Assembly (NCBI GenBank): GCA_964471865.1
Contig: CAYYHU010000062.1
Location: forward strand, 1-7,194
Length of the DNA stretch: 7,194 nucleotides
DNA from: CAYMUC01 sp964471865
Lineage (GTDB): Bacteria; Actinomycetota; Acidimicrobiia; Acidimicrobiales; Ilumatobacteraceae
Direction of reading: 5' to 3'
A program made the position numbers and the translations under genes. The notes below the pieces were generated by a model. The model made no database searches. It was not told the origin of the DNA and saw only the letters and a program-made list of their open reading frames with translations. Positions 6,056-7,194 of the stretch are shown piece by piece; the stretch's first letter is position 1, and the number at the start of each line of letters is the position of its first letter.

Positions 6056-7194
6056 ATGAGTGATGCCGACGCCCCCACCAGCACCGATGACGGCGTCGAA
6101 AGCCGCGACTTCCTGCGCGACCTGGTGCGATCCGACAACGCCGAGGGAACCTTCAGCGGTCGGGTCCAGACGCGGTTCCCACCCGAACCCAACGGATACC
6201 TCCACATCGGGCATGCCAAGGCCATCTACGTGGATTTCTCTATCGCGGCGGAGTTCGGTGGACGCTGCAACCTGCGATTCGACGACACCAACCCTGACAC
6301 CGAGGACACCGAATACGTCGAGGGCATCATCGAGGATCTGACCTGGTTCGGGTTTGCGCCGCCCGAGCCGGTTCTGTATGCCTCGGATTATTTCGAGACG
6401 CTGTACACCTGGGCTGAGGATCTCATCGAGAACGGTCTCGCCTACGTCGACGATCAAGATGCCGAGACGATCTCGGCTCAGCGCGGCGGCTACGGCCAAC
6501 CCGGAGTCGAAAGCCCTCATCGCGACCGGACACCGGCGGAGAATCTCGATCTGTTCCGACGGATGCGCGCCGGAGAGTTCGCAGACGGAACCCGGGTGCT
6601 GCGCGCCAAGATCGACATGCAACACGAGAACATGCAGTTGCGCGATCCGGTGATGTACCGCATCAAACGAGCGGGTCACCATCGCACCGGTGACACCTGG
6701 GTGATCTACCCGACCTACGACTGGGCGCATGGACAGTCCGATGCCATCGAAGGGGTCACCCATTCGTTGTGCACCCTCGAGTTCGACTCCCATCGGCCGC
6801 TGTACGACTGGTATTTGGAACATTTGCCCCTTCCCGGTGACCGGCCTCGCCAGACCGAATTCGCTCGGTTGGAACTGACCCATACGGTCACCTCGAAGCG
6901 CAAACTCGCCCAACTCGTCGCCGAGGGCGTGGTGGACGGATGGGATGACCCGCGCCTGCCCACCCTGCGCGGTCTGCGCCGCCGCGGCTATCCGGCCTCG
7001 GCCATACGCGAGTTCTGCGCGTACATCGGAGTCGCCCGTCACAACTCGCGCCATCAGATCGAACTTCTCGAATCCTTCGTGCGTACCGAACTGAACGCGA
7101 CTGCACCCCGACGATTCGCCGTGGTGGATCCGGTTCGCCTCGTCATCACGAACTGGCCCGAAGGTCACACCGAAGAGGTCGAGGTGGTCAACAA
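6056..7194 (+). CDS. glnS: Glutaminyl-tRNA synthetase (3' partial)
   Basis: Class I aminoacyl-tRNA synthetase that charges tRNA-Gln with glutamine in the cytoplasm. 379 residues are visible of a usual ~550. The start at ATG 6056 gives the short acidic leader and ESRDFLRDLV seen in GlnRS. Motifs: FPPEPNGYLHIGHAK (41-55) with the HIGH box at 50-53, RFDDTNP (74-80), YDWAHGQSDAIEGVTHS (221-237), which is GlnRS-type rather than GluRS-type, and the KMSKS-equivalent VTSKRK (278-283), where many relatives have Met or Leu at the Thr position. The last residues (APRRFAVVDPVRLVITNW) begin the beta-barrel anticodon-binding domain, and the rest lies past the window. It is separated by 52 bp from the sulfur operon and is probably transcribed on its own. 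Many bacteria, including most Actinobacteria, lack GlnRS and use GatCAB amidation instead, so its presence is informative about lineage. Confidence 0.97.
   Translation, partial: MSDADAPTSTDDGVESRDFLRDLVRSDNAEGTFSGRVQTRFPPEPNGYLHIGHAKAIYVDFSIAAEFGGRCNLRFDDTNPDTEDTEYVEGIIEDLTWFGFAPPEPVLYASDYFETLYTWAEDLIENGLAYVDDQDAETISAQRGGYGQPGVESPHRDRTPAENLDLFRRMRAGEFADGTRVLRAKIDMQHENMQLRDPVMYRIKRAGHHRTGDTWVIYPTYDWAHGQSDAIEGVTHSLCTLEFDSHRPLYDWYLEHLPLPGDRPRQTEFARLELTHTVTSKRKLAQLVAEGVVDGWDDPRLPTLRGLRRRGYPASAIREFCAYIGVARHNSRHQIELLESFVRTELNATAPRRFAVVDPVRLVITNWPEGHTEEVEVVN

Noticed and set aside
5873..7168. Long open frame of 431 codons on the minus strand opposite glnS
   Set aside because: It lies antisense to a clear GlnRS gene with all its motifs. 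Its protein has no recognisable domain, and such shadows are expected opposite GC-rich codons.

Overview
The window is GC-rich DNA (by eye well above 60 % G+C, with codons such as CTC, GTC and TCG favoured). All five genes lie on the + strand and fill almost the whole window. It looks like a draft or metagenome scaffold from a high-GC bacterium. An actinobacterial lineage, possibly Acidimicrobiia, is my guess from codon style, protein flavour and a leaderless-looking start on the last gene; no rRNA or taxonomic marker proves it. A run of 100 N (4384-4483) marks a scaffold join.

Layout. (1) 1-914: 3' part of a metallo-beta-lactamase/rhodanese fusion, a persulfide dioxygenase (ETHE1)-like enzyme followed by two rhodanese domains, the second with an intact active-site Cys. 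(2) 920-2446: a single-chain fusion of a four-cluster ferredoxin-type electron-transfer subunit with an eight-helix NrfD/PsrC-type membrane quinone module. (3) 2458-4383 and 4484-4936: the two visible parts of a molybdopterin (bis-MGD) oxidoreductase catalytic subunit, interrupted by the N gap and most like SoeA, the cytoplasmic sulfite dehydrogenase catalytic subunit. (4) 4933-6003: a TorD/DmsD-family maturation chaperone with a long extra C-terminal region, starting at a GTG that overlaps the stop of gene 3. (5) 6056 to window end: glutaminyl-tRNA synthetase (glnS), cut off at 3', apparently a separate transcription unit.

Genes 1-4 are spaced 5 bp, 11 bp and -4 bp and read as one operon. 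The likely job is sulfur oxidation in the cytoplasm: the dioxygenase turns a thiol persulfide into sulfite, the rhodanese domains move sulfane sulfur, and the molybdoenzyme with its FeS/membrane partner oxidises sulfite to sulfate and passes electrons to the quinone pool. The chaperone inserts the cofactor. The catalytic subunit has no Tat signal, which supports a cytoplasmic, Soe-type complex rather than an exported polysulfide or thiosulfate reductase. Substrate and direction are inferred from context and family resemblance. The most distinctive points are the SoeB-SoeC-like fusion and the dioxygenase/rhodanese gene in the same operon. There is no mobile element, CRISPR array or RNA gene in the window, and the only intergenic stretch longer than 11 bp is the 52 bp before glnS.
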